DNA from: Methylophaga sp.
GTDB taxonomy: Bacteria; Pseudomonadota; Gammaproteobacteria; Nitrosococcales; Methylophagaceae
DNA length: 44,305 nt
Direction of reading: 5' to 3'
Assembly: GCA_002733505.1 (NCBI GenBank)
Contig: NVVW01000012.1
Coordinates: forward strand, 1 to 44,305
Shown here: piece after piece, positions 27,031 to 36,445 of the stretch
Layout of the letters: each line of letters opens with the position of its first letter
How positions within the stretch are numbered: the first letter of the stretch is position 1
Notes under the pieces: generated by a model
Told to the model about the DNA's origin: nothing
Databases searched by the model: none
Seen by the model: the letters and a program-made list of their open reading frames with translations, nothing else
Made by a program: the position numbers and the translations under genes

Positions 27031-29742
27031 TTAACTACCCGTTGATTCCCAATGGCGACGTATTGCCTTCTCAATCCCTATAACCAAATAAATTATTAGA
27101 CCCACCGCCAAAATATAGATCCAATCCATAATACCTATCGGTGCTGTATAAAAGAGTCGATTCATCACTGGTGCATAAGTAAACAGCAATTGTGCCATGG
27201 TCATGGCAGCAATACCAACCCAGATCCACGGGTTAGTGAACAATCCCAGTTGGAAAATGGACAGTCGTAGCGATCGGCAATTAAGTAAATAGAATGATTG
27301 TCCTACAGCAAATACATTGACGGCAATGGTGCGTGCTTCAGCCTCGCTACCACCTTGGCGTAAAGTCCATTCAAATAAACCAAAACTGCCCATTAGCAAG
27401 AGCAGACCTACCAAAATAATGCGGAGAATAAGCTCACTACTAAGTAGTGCGGTGTTTGGCTGTCGCGGTGGACGGCGCATGATCCCCGGCTCTCGGGGTT
27501 CAAAGGCGAGCGCAAGACCCAGCAACACAGCAGTAGTCATATTGATCCACAGAGCCTGTACAGGCAACACAGGCAAAGGTTGAGCCAACATGACCGCCGC
27601 AATGATCACCAGCCCTTGACCTGCATTAGTCGGCAGGATCCAAGTGAGAAATTTAATTAAATTATCGAACACCCCGCGCCCTTCTTCCACCGCCGCTTCA
27701 ATAGTGGAAAAGTTGTCATCGGTGAGCACCATATCAGCCGCCTCTTTCGACACTTCAGTACCTGTTATCCCCATGGCAATACCAATATCAGCACGGCGCA
27801 ATGCCGGGGCATCATTGACCCCATCGCCGGTCATCGCCACCACTTCACCATGAGCCTGTAAGGCCTCTACTAAACGTAGCTTTTGTTCTGGTGTGACCCT
27901 GGCGAATACCGCAGTATTAGTGGCTGCTTGGATCAATTCGGCATCGGACAGCGTTTCCAATTCATAGCCTGTTAATACATGTGGTATTTTATTTTTAGCC
28001 ATCGTCTCATCAAGACCAATCTGCCCAGCAATGGCAGCGGCAGTAATGGCATGGTCACCCGTAATCATTTTGACTCGAATACCCGCAATTTGACAAGCAC
28101 GCACGGCTTTTATGGCTTCTTCACGAGGTGGATCGATCATGCCCTGCAAACCAATAAACATTAAACCCTGAGTGACATCGTCATGATCAATTGTGGTGAT
28201 AGCTGATGAAACCGGCAGGCAGGCAAAAGCTAACACCCGTTGAGCTTGACTAGCCATTGCATCCACCTCAGCATGCACCGCATCTTTATCGATCGGCTTA
28301 GCTTTACCGTCAGCCCCTAAGATAGTGTCACATCGCGCTAACAGGCTCTCAACCGAGCCTTTCAGATAAATTACCGAGCTGTCACCGCCATGCAGTGTCA
28401 CCATATATTGGTGTTGTGACTCAAAGGGAATCGTATCCAGCCGTGGATAAATACGCTGGAGCTGTTGATTATCCAACCCTGCCTTCGCCGCCATCGTCAG
28501 TAGCGCTCCTTCGGTGGGGTCACCTTCAACGATCCAACCCTCATCCCCCTGCTTTAATACAGAGTCATTGCACAGCAAACCGGTTTGCAGTAGTTCAGTC
28601 AGTGCTATATTGTCGTCAATTTCAACTTTTTGACCCGCTTTCTGTATATCACCTTTAGGTTTATAACCAATACCACTGACTTCAAACGTTTCTCCACCTA
28701 CCCATAGCTGTTGCACCGTCATTTCATTGCGCGTCAAAGTGCCCGTCTTATCCGAACAAATCACCGTAGTACCACCCAGCGTTTCTACCGCAGGCAAACG
28801 CCGAATAATACTGTTCCGTTTTGCCATACGCGCCACCCCGATGGCTAGCGTAATCGTCAATACAGCAGGTAATCCTTCTGGGATCATGGCTACCGATAAG
28901 GCCACTGCCGCCATAAACAGATCGATCCAACTGTCACCATGCCACAAACCCACCATGAAGGTGATCAAGGCTAACCCTAAAATTGCGTAGAGTAATAAAT
29001 GGCTAAAACGGGCAATCTTACGGGTTAATGGCGTAGCTAATATTTCAGCACTGGCAATGAGTTCAGAGATACGACCCATTTCAGTATTATCACCTATTGC
29101 AACCACCACGCCGACGCCAGTGCCGTATGTCACCAACGTAGATGAATAGGTCATATTCACTCTATCAGCCAAGGTCATATCATGCTCTAATACCTTGGAT
29201 TGTTTCTCTACGGGCAATGACTCACCGGTCAGCGCAGATTCATCAATCTGTAAACTGCGACTGCGAAGCAGCCGCAAATCCGCGGGCACCTTGTCACCTG
29301 ATGCCAGTAGCACAATATCCCCAGGCACCAGCTCCCTAGCGTCGATGCGTTGCTTTTCGCCTGCACGCAATACCGTGCTTTCCGTAGTCAGCGCACGAGA
29401 AAGTGCCGCCAGTGCGCCTAGTGCTTTACCTTCCTGCATAAAGCCGATAAGCGAATTAAGTAACACCACGCCAAAAATGACCCCCGCATCCACCCAAGCG
29501 CCCAAAAGTAGCTTGATGATAACGGCAGCCAGTAGAATATAGACCAGCGCTTGATTAAACTGCAACAGAAAACGTAATAACGGGCCTTGCCCTTTACGCT
29601 CGGTCAGTGCATTGGCTCCAAAACTTTGCTGACGTTCCTCTATATCGAAGCTATCCAGCCCTTTTTCCAAATCGGTATCGAGCAGATCTAAGATCTCTTC
29701 TTGGGGTAGATGATGCCAGTGTTTATCCAATAAAGAGTTCAT
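27031..29742 (-). CDS. P-type (P2-like) cation-transporting ATPase
   Basis: ATP-driven cation pump of the inner membrane, 903 residues. It has the N-terminal cation ATPase domain, the actuator motif LTGES at 171-175, the membrane-helix-4 motif PEGL at 288-291, the phosphorylated aspartate D331 in CSDKTGTLT, and the hinge TGDGVNDAPALRRADIG, with about ten membrane helices. Compared by memory with calcium pumps, helix 5 reads PTNAGQGL (Gln where calcium pumps have Glu) and helix 6 reads NMTTAVLLG (no Asp), so two acidic site residues are missing and calcium specificity is doubtful. The ion is not assigned. It lies between psiE-like and cls genes on the same strand. Confidence 0.88.
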   Translation of the reverse strand: MNSLLDKHWHHLPQEEILDLLDTDLEKGLDSFDIEERQQSFGANALTERKGQGPLLRFLLQFNQALVYILLAAVIIKLLLGAWVDAGVIFGVVLLNSLIGFMQEGKALGALAALSRALTTESTVLRAGEKQRIDARELVPGDIVLLASGDKVPADLRLLRSRSLQIDESALTGESLPVEKQSKVLEHDMTLADRVNMTYSSTLVTYGTGVGVVVAIGDNTEMGRISELIASAEILATPLTRKIARFSHLLLYAILGLALITFMVGLWHGDSWIDLFMAAVALSVAMIPEGLPAVLTITLAIGVARMAKRNSIIRRLPAVETLGGTTVICSDKTGTLTRNEMTVQQLWVGGETFEVSGIGYKPKGDIQKAGQKVEIDDNIALTELLQTGLLCNDSVLKQGDEGWIVEGDPTEGALLTMAAKAGLDNQQLQRIYPRLDTIPFESQHQYMVTLHGGDSSVIYLKGSVESLLARCDTILGADGKAKPIDKDAVHAEVDAMASQAQRVLAFACLPVSSAITTIDHDDVTQGLMFIGLQGMIDPPREEAIKAVRACQIAGIRVKMITGDHAITAAAIAGQIGLDETMAKNKIPHVLTGYELETLSDAELIQAATNTAVFARVTPEQKLRLVEALQAHGEVVAMTGDGVNDAPALRRADIGIAMGITGTEVSKEAADMVLTDDNFSTIEAAVEEGRGVFDNLIKFLTWILPTNAGQGLVIIAAVMLAQPLPVLPVQALWINMTTAVLLGLALAFEPREPGIMRRPPRQPNTALLSSELILRIILVGLLLLMGSFGLFEWTLRQGGSEAEARTIAVNVFAVGQSFYLLNCRSLRLSIFQLGLFTNPWIWVGIAAMTMAQLLFTYAPVMNRLFYTAPIGIMDWIYILAVGLIIYLVIGIEKAIRRHWESTGS

Positions 29743-29772
29743 TTTTCCATCACCTCATCTTGATTGTACGCG

Positions 29773-30276
29773 TCAATCTATTGATCGGTTTTTATCTTCC
29801 TTTTGCACTTTTGATTTATCATCTTCAAGTATACTTGGAGTCAGTTCAAGAAGATCAAATCGCGGCAATTTCGCCACTAACCAGTAACCAATACTGATGG
29901 CAATTACCACCGAGGCAATACCATAAAGATATGCCGGTTCAGTTTGCTCCAAATCTAAAATAATCACCTTTCGCGCAATTGCCATCAATGCGGTAGCCAT
30001 CACAATCTTGACGTGGATAACATCGTCGCGCAGATAAATCGTAATATTAATAAATATCTCAATCGCAATCAATACTGCCATAAAGGCGCCGAAGGTCGCC
30101 AGCATATCGCTAATAGTCAGGATATAGGCGGGGTGGCTCATTAATCTCTGATACAAAGTCCATGCTACATCCACCGCCCCCATGACGATTACAAAAACCA
30201 TCAGTATGGCGAGCATGCGCACCGACCAATGAATAACAATTTGTAATTTTTGAATTAGGGGCTCAGATTCTTTCAT
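29773..30276 (-). CDS. PsiE-like membrane protein
   Basis: 167 residues with four hydrophobic helices (for example VRMLAILMVFVIVMGAVDVA, and a later one near AYLYGIASVVIAISIGYWL) and a charged C-terminal tail. The layout and the block FMAVLIAIEIFINITIYLRD followed by KIVMATALMAIARKVIILD match the phosphate-starvation-inducible PsiE family, whose function is unknown. I take the ATG at 30276; an in-frame TTG sits two codons earlier. It lies 30 bp upstream of the P-type ATPase gene on the same strand, likely co-transcribed. No Pho box was recognised. Confidence 0.75.
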   Translation of the reverse strand: MKESEPLIQKLQIVIHWSVRMLAILMVFVIVMGAVDVAWTLYQRLMSHPAYILTISDMLATFGAFMAVLIAIEIFINITIYLRDDVIHVKIVMATALMAIARKVIILDLEQTEPAYLYGIASVVIAISIGYWLVAKLPRFDLLELTPSILEDDKSKVQKEDKNRSID

Positions 30277-30308
30277 TATCAATCTCTACTTTTATTGAAT
30301 TTAATAAC

Positions 30309-30385
30309 TATACCTGTGACCATTGTACCGCAGTGCCGGCTTTCTAGCCTTAGGCCTGAATTCTGTACTTTCAATGAGGATATAT
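30309..30385. repeat. MITE-like element, internally deleted copy E (about 77 bp)
   Basis: It starts tatacctgtgaccattg (30309-30325) and ends caatgaggatatata. The interior cggctttctagccttaggcc-tgaattctg run matches the right half of copy B almost base for base, while the left interior half is missing. It lies between the Kef-type antiporter and PsiE-like genes. Confidence 0.7.
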
Positions 30386-30392
30386 ACCCAAA

Positions 30393-32126
30393 TTAATGCT
30401 TTAATTCACCCATAACTACCTTATCTTCCGTCACTTTTTGTACAACGCCTGAATAATAATCATCCCGGAACTCATCAATAACTTTTTTGACATGGTGCTC
30501 GTCAACGCCGCTACCTAACAGTATCTCTTCGGTTAATCGCAAGCTTGTTTCTAATGTTTCAGATACGGTTGTAGTTGCACCTTGGCTGATCAAATCCGCA
30601 CAATGATACCTATCTTGAGCACGTGCATGAATAGGTATATTGGGAAAATATTGACGCACTAAAGGCACCAAGCGATCAAAGTGATGAGGATCGTCTAAGG
30701 CGATCACAATCATATTTGCCCGATCGGCTCCTGCCGCCTGTAATACTTTGACATTACTGGCATCGCCATAAAAAACAGGGAAGCCTTGCTCTCGCGCTTT
30801 TTTTACCCTCTCTTGGCTTAAATCAATCGCCACATACGCCACATCCGCCGCGCTTAATATTGCACCAATTCGTGCACCCACACGGCCAAACCCCGCTAAA
30901 ATCACATGACCTACATTGTCATCAACAAACTCAGTATAGGCTTCACTATCATCATCCGTGGGCCTATAAAATTTCTGTAATAATACGTTAACCAATTTTA
31001 CTGCAAAAGGTGTCAATGCCATGGTTAATGCAATAATTAATATCAACATCTGTGCTAGTTGAGGCTCCAACACGCCTGCTAGCGCCGCGAAGCCAAACAT
31101 AATAAAGCCAAACTCACCACTTTGTGAAAGTAACACGGCAGCTTGCGCCGATATATCGTGGCGCGCGCCACTGATCCGTGCCAACCAATACACTACAAAT
31201 GCTTTAAGCAACATCAGTCCAATGGTTAAGCCCACAATAATGAATAATTTGTCGAACAGTAGACCAAAATCAATGCCCATGCCAACGGTCATAAAGAACA
31301 GCCCTAACAAAATCCCTCTAAACGGCAAAATATCCGCTTCAATTTGATGCCTATATTGTGAGTCAGCTAGCATTACGCCTGCTAAAAAAGCGCCTAATGC
31401 CATCGATAAGCCTACTTGATCCATGATCCAAGCCACACCCAAAACTAACAATACGGCAGCCGCAATAAATACTTCTGGATCTTGACTGCTGACAATTTTA
31501 CTTAAAAAGGGGTTGAGTAAAAAATGACCTACTAATAATAAAACAATAATGGCTTCTATTGCATAAAGGACATTATAGCCATCAATAGCGGTGCCACTCA
31601 CACTTCCCGCGAATACCGATATCAAAGCCAGTAAAGGCACAACAGCAATGTCTTGTGTCAGTAGAACGGCAAACACCCTGCGCCCCATTTGCGTTGAAAT
31701 TCCGCCTCGCTCGGCAAGCAATTGCAAGCAAAAAGCGGTAGATGAAAGCGCCAAGCCAAAGCCAATTATAATTGCACTTTGGTGGTTTACCCCTAACCAA
31801 ACCGCGATGCCATATAACACTCCTGCAGTAATCAGCAACTGACCTAAACCGAGTCCAAGCACTAGGTTTCGCATTTGCCATAACTTTTCTGGCTTAAGCT
31901 CTATCCCTAAAATAAATAATAGGAAAATCACCCCAAATTCAGCTAAATGCCGAACTTCTTCAACAGCAGTAATAACACCTAATCCCCAAGGACCTAATAC
32001 CACACCTGCCGTCAAATAACCTAAAATAGCCCCTAAGCGGAACTTATGGAAAATAGGCACAATCACCACTGTTGCCAGCAACAAGGCCAAAATATCAGCT
32101 AAGTAATAAGCACCTGTATCTTCCAT
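30393..32126 (-). CDS. Kef-type monovalent cation:proton antiporter (CPA2) with RCK domain
   Basis: 577 residues. The N-terminal part has about twelve membrane helices (for example LADILALLLATVVIVPIFHK, FGVIFLLFILGIELKP, LSQSGEFGFIMFGFAALAGV). The C-terminal cytosolic RCK/TrkA-N domain has the nucleotide-binding motif VILAGFGRVGARIG followed by the acidic strand end AIDLS. This matches KefB/KefC K+ efflux antiporters that protect against electrophiles. A partner KefF/KefG oxidoreductase gene is not adjacent, so glutathione gating is unproven. The ATG is at 32126, with repeat copy D just upstream and copy E just downstream. Confidence 0.88.
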   Translation of the reverse strand: MEDTGAYYLADILALLLATVVIVPIFHKFRLGAILGYLTAGVVLGPWGLGVITAVEEVRHLAEFGVIFLLFILGIELKPEKLWQMRNLVLGLGLGQLLITAGVLYGIAVWLGVNHQSAIIIGFGLALSSTAFCLQLLAERGGISTQMGRRVFAVLLTQDIAVVPLLALISVFAGSVSGTAIDGYNVLYAIEAIIVLLLVGHFLLNPFLSKIVSSQDPEVFIAAAVLLVLGVAWIMDQVGLSMALGAFLAGVMLADSQYRHQIEADILPFRGILLGLFFMTVGMGIDFGLLFDKLFIIVGLTIGLMLLKAFVVYWLARISGARHDISAQAAVLLSQSGEFGFIMFGFAALAGVLEPQLAQMLILIIALTMALTPFAVKLVNVLLQKFYRPTDDDSEAYTEFVDDNVGHVILAGFGRVGARIGAILSAADVAYVAIDLSQERVKKAREQGFPVFYGDASNVKVLQAAGADRANMIVIALDDPHHFDRLVPLVRQYFPNIPIHARAQDRYHCADLISQGATTTVSETLETSLRLTEEILLGSGVDEHHVKKVIDEFRDDYYSGVVQKVTEDKVVMGELKH

Positions 32127-32146
32127 ATTTTGTTACTAAGCCGATT

Positions 32147-32309
32147 TAGACCCGTGACCATTCATAATGCGGTTTTTTGGTGCGTATAATGGATGGGATA
32201 GCAAGGCATAATAGTGATGTAATAGTCGTTCTATTGCTCACTATTATAACGCAGCTAGCGCATTCAGTATGCGTGCTAAAAATCTGCATCATGAATAGTC
32301 ACGGGTATA
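32147..32309. repeat. MITE-like element, copy D (163 bp), overlapping the hemY 3' end
   Basis: Terminal inverted repeat tagacccgtgaccattcata (32147-32166) pairs with the complement of the right end (32286-32309, reading tatacccgtgactattcatg on the minus strand). The ends belong to the same family as copies A, B and C, and the length is almost the same. The interior is different: a strong hairpin with ataatagtga / tcactattat and an inner aatag / ctatt pair. The right end contains the final codons and the TGA stop of hemY. Confidence 0.8.
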
Positions 32310-33506
32310 TTCTGCAATATCATTTTGCACCAAGGCCAAATCCAATCCTTTTTGGTATGTAGCTACCACTTGGTCTTGTTTGCCATTCTCTGCTAATACT
32401 GTAGCCAACACCTGATAGGTTTCCCCTCTTTCGCCATATTCTATGCTTGTAAGCAAATATTCTTCTGCTTTTGCCCACAATTTATTGGCTGCGGCTAAGC
32501 GACCCAATGTTAATAATAACCAGGGGTTATCCTGCCGGTCTTTTAACCATTTTTCAGCTTTGGCTAACTGTGGCAATGAATCACCCTGCACAATTTTGCC
32601 ATAATGGTAAATCAGTTGATCGCTCCAATTTTTATTTAAAAACTCTTCAACCAGCATTTGTGCTTGATCTGATAAATGGTGTTGCTCTAAACCTAAAATA
32701 TACACTGACAGCATCTCTTCAGATTTTTTGACCTTTGTTGGCGCTTGCTGCCAAAGTGATTGCATTGTTGCCCAATCACCACATTCTAGCGCTGCTTGCA
32801 TTTGACCCGTTGCCGCATCTATAGACAGTGCTTTTACTTCCGATGAAGGTAGCACATGCCGTTTACGCAAGTCTGGCAACACATCTTGTACACTCTCCCA
32901 TTGATTCATGTCGGTATATAATTTCTGCAACAACTGAAGAACATACGGGTGCTTTGGCGCAACCTCACGCAAATGTTGTAATGTTGCTAACGCTTGCTCT
33001 TGTTGACCTGCTGCCAGTTGAAGCTCCGCTTGCACCACACCCACCGCCACATCAGCACCTGATGTTGTTTCATGTGCTAGCCGTAAATAATTATCCCGCC
33101 GTTCAGACGCATTTTGTTTTTGTGCCGCTCTTGCTGCTGCTAGATAATGCAATAACGGCGTTTCACTATTGCCCGCATGCCGCGCTAATAATCGCTCTGC
33201 TTCTGCCCAACGCCCTTCTTCTAAAGTAATCAAGCCACGTGTTAATGCCTGACCTGCGCGTTTGTGACGACGAGAACTTTGCCAATTGGCAATTTTTTGC
33301 GGTGTGCGTTTTGCAAAGACTAGGGTTCTCAATAATAAATAGCCTGCAAACAACAGTAATAAAAAAGCGATAATAAAAACGATTAATGAGGTTTCAAGAC
33401 TCCAATTACCATATTTTAACAGCACGAAACCTGGCTCAAATTCTGCCAGCCAAATCATACCCGCGCCCACTATCAGCGCTAATGCAATGATAATTAGTAG
33501 CTTCAT
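32289..33506 (-). CDS. hemY: HemY, haem-biosynthesis-associated TPR membrane protein
   Basis: 405 residues with two N-terminal membrane helices (LLIIIALALIVGAGMIWLAE and TSLIVFIIAFLLLLFAGYLL), then TPR-like helical repeats, the architecture of enterobacterial HemY. It sits last in hemC-hemD-hemX-hemY, its usual place; its exact role in protohaem synthesis is unclear. Its ATG overlaps the hemX stop by 1 bp. The last seven codons (EYTRDYS) and stop come from the terminal repeat of element D, so the native C terminus has probably been replaced. Not to be confused with the Bacillus oxidase also called HemY. Confidence 0.88.
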   Translation of the reverse strand: MKLLIIIALALIVGAGMIWLAEFEPGFVLLKYGNWSLETSLIVFIIAFLLLLFAGYLLLRTLVFAKRTPQKIANWQSSRRHKRAGQALTRGLITLEEGRWAEAERLLARHAGNSETPLLHYLAAARAAQKQNASERRDNYLRLAHETTSGADVAVGVVQAELQLAAGQQEQALATLQHLREVAPKHPYVLQLLQKLYTDMNQWESVQDVLPDLRKRHVLPSSEVKALSIDAATGQMQAALECGDWATMQSLWQQAPTKVKKSEEMLSVYILGLEQHHLSDQAQMLVEEFLNKNWSDQLIYHYGKIVQGDSLPQLAKAEKWLKDRQDNPWLLLTLGRLAAANKLWAKAEEYLLTSIEYGERGETYQVLATVLAENGKQDQVVATYQKGLDLALVQNDIAEYTRDYS

Positions 33507-34570
33507 TACAGCTCACCTTTTTGCTGCAACCAGACTAAAGATGCGGATATATCCGGTAACTCTGTGGTGATCTTTTCTACCTGCATGGCCGTTACGGTTT
33601 GCAATAAAGCATCACGTTCATCACCAATAAAGTATTGCTGCAACCATTGCTCAGCCGATGCTAAACTATCGTAAAAGACTGACTTTTTACCTGACAACAA
33701 TGCCAAGCGTGCTGACTCTAATTTTAATTGTAAATTTTGATATAAGAAATAGCGTTGCTCGGGAACAATGATGGCTGATGAACCATCTTGCTGGTGGCGA
33801 ATAACCACTAATGAACGCACTTGTTGCCATGCATTTGAGGCCGCAGCCTGCCAATTTTCAGCGAGCTCTGCGCTTGGTTCTGCCTCATCTGCTGGTCCCG
33901 CTGCAAATTCAGGTCCGGTTAACACTTTTAGTGTATCAACACTATCAATAGCACTTTGTAATTGAGCCGCCAGCCCGTCAATATCTACCTTAGCCACGGA
34001 TGCTAACGCCAATTGTTCATCGGCAAGTAGTGCTCTAAGTTGATATAAACGTGGATCGGCAAGCGCTTTTAATTGTTGATCGGCTAAAATCAATGCGGTT
34101 CGAGCATTTTCAACATCACCCGCCAGCAAAATGCGTTGGTTTGCCATCTGTAATAAAAATTGAACTTCCGATAATAGCCACTTGCGTCTAACATCATCAC
34201 TGGCAAGTTGTTGCATTTCTGCAACTTCAGTTATTTTATCTGCCAAAGCAACATCGACATCAATCAGTGTATTTAGCTGCTGTTGCGCCGCCTCAGCTTC
34301 CTTTGCTAGCGCTTGCTTAAGCTGTGAAATATTACTTTCTAAAGTGTCTGTTTTATTGTTTTCCACTTGGACGCTAAGCGCTGCTAGTATTGCTTGCTGC
34401 TGCGTCGTTTGTTGATAGATAAACCAAGACAAGCCTGCCAGTAAAGCCAATAAAATGATGATTGCCAGCCACAACAAGATTTGTTTTGCTGGCTTTGCCA
34501 CAGTTGTAGCCTCATCGTCCACTACGATGCCTTCTACTACATCCTGTTGTTGCTCGTCATTTTCTGCCAT
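33506..34570 (-). CDS. hemX: HemX, membrane protein of the hem operon
   Basis: 354 residues: an acidic cytoplasmic N terminus, one membrane helix (ILLWLAIIILLALLAGLSWF, about residues 30-50), then a largely helical periplasmic region with a coiled-coil start. HemX is often labelled uroporphyrin-III C-methyltransferase, but I see no methyltransferase motif. The start is ATG 34570 with GGAG seven bases upstream; a GTG four codons earlier is less likely. It overlaps hemD by 14 bp and hemY by 1 bp. Confidence 0.88.
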   Translation of the reverse strand: MAENDEQQQDVVEGIVVDDEATTVAKPAKQILLWLAIIILLALLAGLSWFIYQQTTQQQAILAALSVQVENNKTDTLESNISQLKQALAKEAEAAQQQLNTLIDVDVALADKITEVAEMQQLASDDVRRKWLLSEVQFLLQMANQRILLAGDVENARTALILADQQLKALADPRLYQLRALLADEQLALASVAKVDIDGLAAQLQSAIDSVDTLKVLTGPEFAAGPADEAEPSAELAENWQAAASNAWQQVRSLVVIRHQQDGSSAIIVPEQRYFLYQNLQLKLESARLALLSGKKSVFYDSLASAEQWLQQYFIGDERDALLQTVTAMQVEKITTELPDISASLVWLQQKGEL

Positions 34571-35309
34571 TAGTTGCTCCACCTTTGTTTAATAGCTGTT
34601 GCATCAACGCGTGATCACTGGCATCTTCTGCTACATCAATATGCTTAAAGCCTTGCTCTATAGCATACTGCTTGATGCGGTTACTCACAACAATCAAATG
34701 CTTATTTTTAATATTTTCTTTGCCAAGAAGCTGACAGAGATTAACCAAACTATTCACACTAGAAACAATAATGCGTTCTGCCGATAAGGCTTGCTTCGTC
34801 ATTTGCTGTGTTGATACAGGTAATGCGCGTTGATAAACCTCAATGTACCGTGTTTTAGCCCCTCTTTCGGTTAATGTTTCAGCTAATAATTCTCGTCCAT
34901 TCTGGCCACGAACGATTACTATTTGTTTGCCATCAACATCATCCAACTCAGACATTGCCAATAAACTTTCCGTTCCCGCTGGCGGTGACGCTTGAACAAT
35001 CGCATGGAAACCATGCTGTTGCATGCACGTTGCCGTGCTAGCACCAACAGCGATATTAAGTACATCATTTGCCAACATTTGTTTTAATTTACTATCAAAA
35101 TAGATCACCGCATTTTGGCTAACAAAAATAATGATGTCCTGCTTATTAAGATCAGCCACGTCATGCACTGCTATCGGAACAATATCAATAGTAGGAAAGG
35201 CAATGGCCTCACCGCCGGCATTAACCACCATATCACAGAGGCTACGGGCTTGATGCTCAGGCCGTGTGACCAGTACTTTCAAACCATCAAGTGATGATTT
35301 AGTTGCCAT
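34557..35309 (-). CDS. hemD: Uroporphyrinogen-III synthase
   Basis: Cyclises hydroxymethylbilane with inversion of ring D to uroporphyrinogen III. It has 250 residues and low sequence conservation as usual for the family. Support comes from [33 protein letters not shown] and the position between hemC and hemX. I take the ATG at 35309, with GCGGA upstream; the ATG two codons earlier at 35315 lies too close to its Shine-Dalgarno. It overlaps the hemC end by 11 bp. Confidence 0.9.
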   Translation of the reverse strand: MATKSSLDGLKVLVTRPEHQARSLCDMVVNAGGEAIAFPTIDIVPIAVHDVADLNKQDIIIFVSQNAVIYFDSKLKQMLANDVLNIAVGASTATCMQQHGFHAIVQASPPAGTESLLAMSELDDVDGKQIVIVRGQNGRELLAETLTERGAKTRYIEVYQRALPVSTQQMTKQALSAERIIVSSVNSLVNLCQLLGKENIKNKHLIVVSNRIKQYAIEQGFKHIDVAEDASDHALMQQLLNKGGATNGRK

Positions 35310-36228
35310 ATACATCCGCTAAAATTTTATCTGCACCTTGTACTAATAGATCTTCTGCAAGCGCAATTCCTAACGCTTCCGCCTGTTCTGCTTTGCCCGT
35401 GATCTCTGCACGTAACACTTCACTACCATCTGGCCGCCCCACCAAGCCTCTTAACCAAATAGTGCCATCGTTTAATATGGCATAACCTGCTATTGGCACT
35501 TGGCAGCCTCCTGCAAGACGCTTATTAAGCGCACGTTCCGCACTTACCGTGATCCATGTTTCAGGGCAACGTAATGGCGCAAGCAAGGCGTTAACTTCTT
35601 CATCATTAATGCGCGTTTCAATACCTACCGCACCCTGCCCAATCGCAGGTAAACTTTGCTCCGGTGATAATGCTGATTTAATGCGATCTTCGAAGCGCAA
35701 GCGTTTCAAACCGGCAGCGGCTAAAATAATCGCATCATAATCACCCCTATCTAGTTTAGCTAAACGGGTATTTACATTGCCACGAAGAGCAATTACTTTA
35801 AGATCGGGGCGCACCGCACGCAACTGACATTCGCGGCGCAAACTTGATGTGCCCACCTTTGCACCTTGCGGCAAATCATCTAAAGAATCGTAATTGTTCG
35901 ATACAAAAGCATCACGCGGATCTTCACGTTGACAGATCACTGGCAAATGCAAACCCTCAGGAAATTCAACCGGCACATCTTTCATCGAATGCACCGCAAT
36001 ATCAGCATCCCCTGCCAATATACCTTGTTCTAACTCTTTAACAAATAGACCCTTGCCGCCCACTTTTGCTAAAGGCACATCCAAGATCTTATCGCCTTGC
36101 GTACTCATTTTCACCAGCTCAACCTGCAGGTTGGGATACCGTTTTAGCAATTCATCACGCACAAATTCTGCCTGCCATAAAGCCAGCGGGCTTTTACGAG
36201 TAGCTATCTTTATAACTCGACCTATCAT
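35299..36228 (-). CDS. hemC: Porphobilinogen deaminase (hydroxymethylbilane synthase)
   Basis: Condenses four porphobilinogen units into hydroxymethylbilane in haem synthesis. It has 309 residues with [16 protein letters not shown], the catalytic aspartate in [10 protein letters not shown], the basic [12 protein letters not shown], and the cysteine that anchors the dipyrromethane cofactor in [13 protein letters not shown]. It is first of hemC-D-X-Y and divergent from the TonB receptor gene, 217 bp away. Confidence 0.96.
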   Translation of the reverse strand: MIGRVIKIATRKSPLALWQAEFVRDELLKRYPNLQVELVKMSTQGDKILDVPLAKVGGKGLFVKELEQGILAGDADIAVHSMKDVPVEFPEGLHLPVICQREDPRDAFVSNNYDSLDDLPQGAKVGTSSLRRECQLRAVRPDLKVIALRGNVNTRLAKLDRGDYDAIILAAAGLKRLRFEDRIKSALSPEQSLPAIGQGAVGIETRINDEEVNALLAPLRCPETWITVSAERALNKRLAGGCQVPIAGYAILNDGTIWLRGLVGRPDGSEVLRAEITGKAEQAEALGIALAEDLLVQGADKILADVYGN

Positions 36229-36258
36229 CTATTTCTCATTGCCTTTGATACATTTAAT

Positions 36259-36287
36259 ATTATAGAACATTACCATTCTTTCCTTAA
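36259..36287 (-). promoter_or_regulatory. Possible hemC promoter
   Basis: On the minus strand a perfect TATAAT -10 (36259-36264) is preceded by a weak TTAAGG -35 at 17 bp (36282-36287). Transcription would start about 24 bp before the hemC ATG. The -10 is convincing, the -35 poor. Confidence 0.45.
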
Positions 36288-36357
36288 TTTTTAAACATAA
36301 CTTAATTGGTGCTTTAGGAAAGCACGGGATAGGGTTGGAAAAATTTAATGATAAAAA

Positions 36358-36399
36358 TTGACCTATATCAATGCATATCTAAATAAGAACTGTTATCAT
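36358..36399 (+). promoter_or_regulatory. FNR/Anr/Dnr-type site and class II promoter of the TonB receptor gene
   Basis: TTGAC-CTAT-ATCAA at 36358-36371 differs at one position from the FNR-family consensus TTGAT-N4-ATCAA. A TATCAT -10 lies at 36394-36399. If +1 is 36406, the site is centred exactly at -41.5, the classical activating position for FNR. The leader to the ATG at 36446 would be 40 nt. FNR, Anr and NO-sensing Dnr/NnrR bind similar sites, so the actual regulator cannot be told from the box. Confidence 0.65.
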
Positions 36400-36445
36400 T
36401 TGTAATATTAAAATTAATACCTACATACTCTTAAGGAATTTTTAA

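Noticed and set aside
35765..35772. cgggtatt in hemC as a sixth copy of the repeat end
   Set aside because: A short chance match inside conserved coding sequence with no matching partner end.
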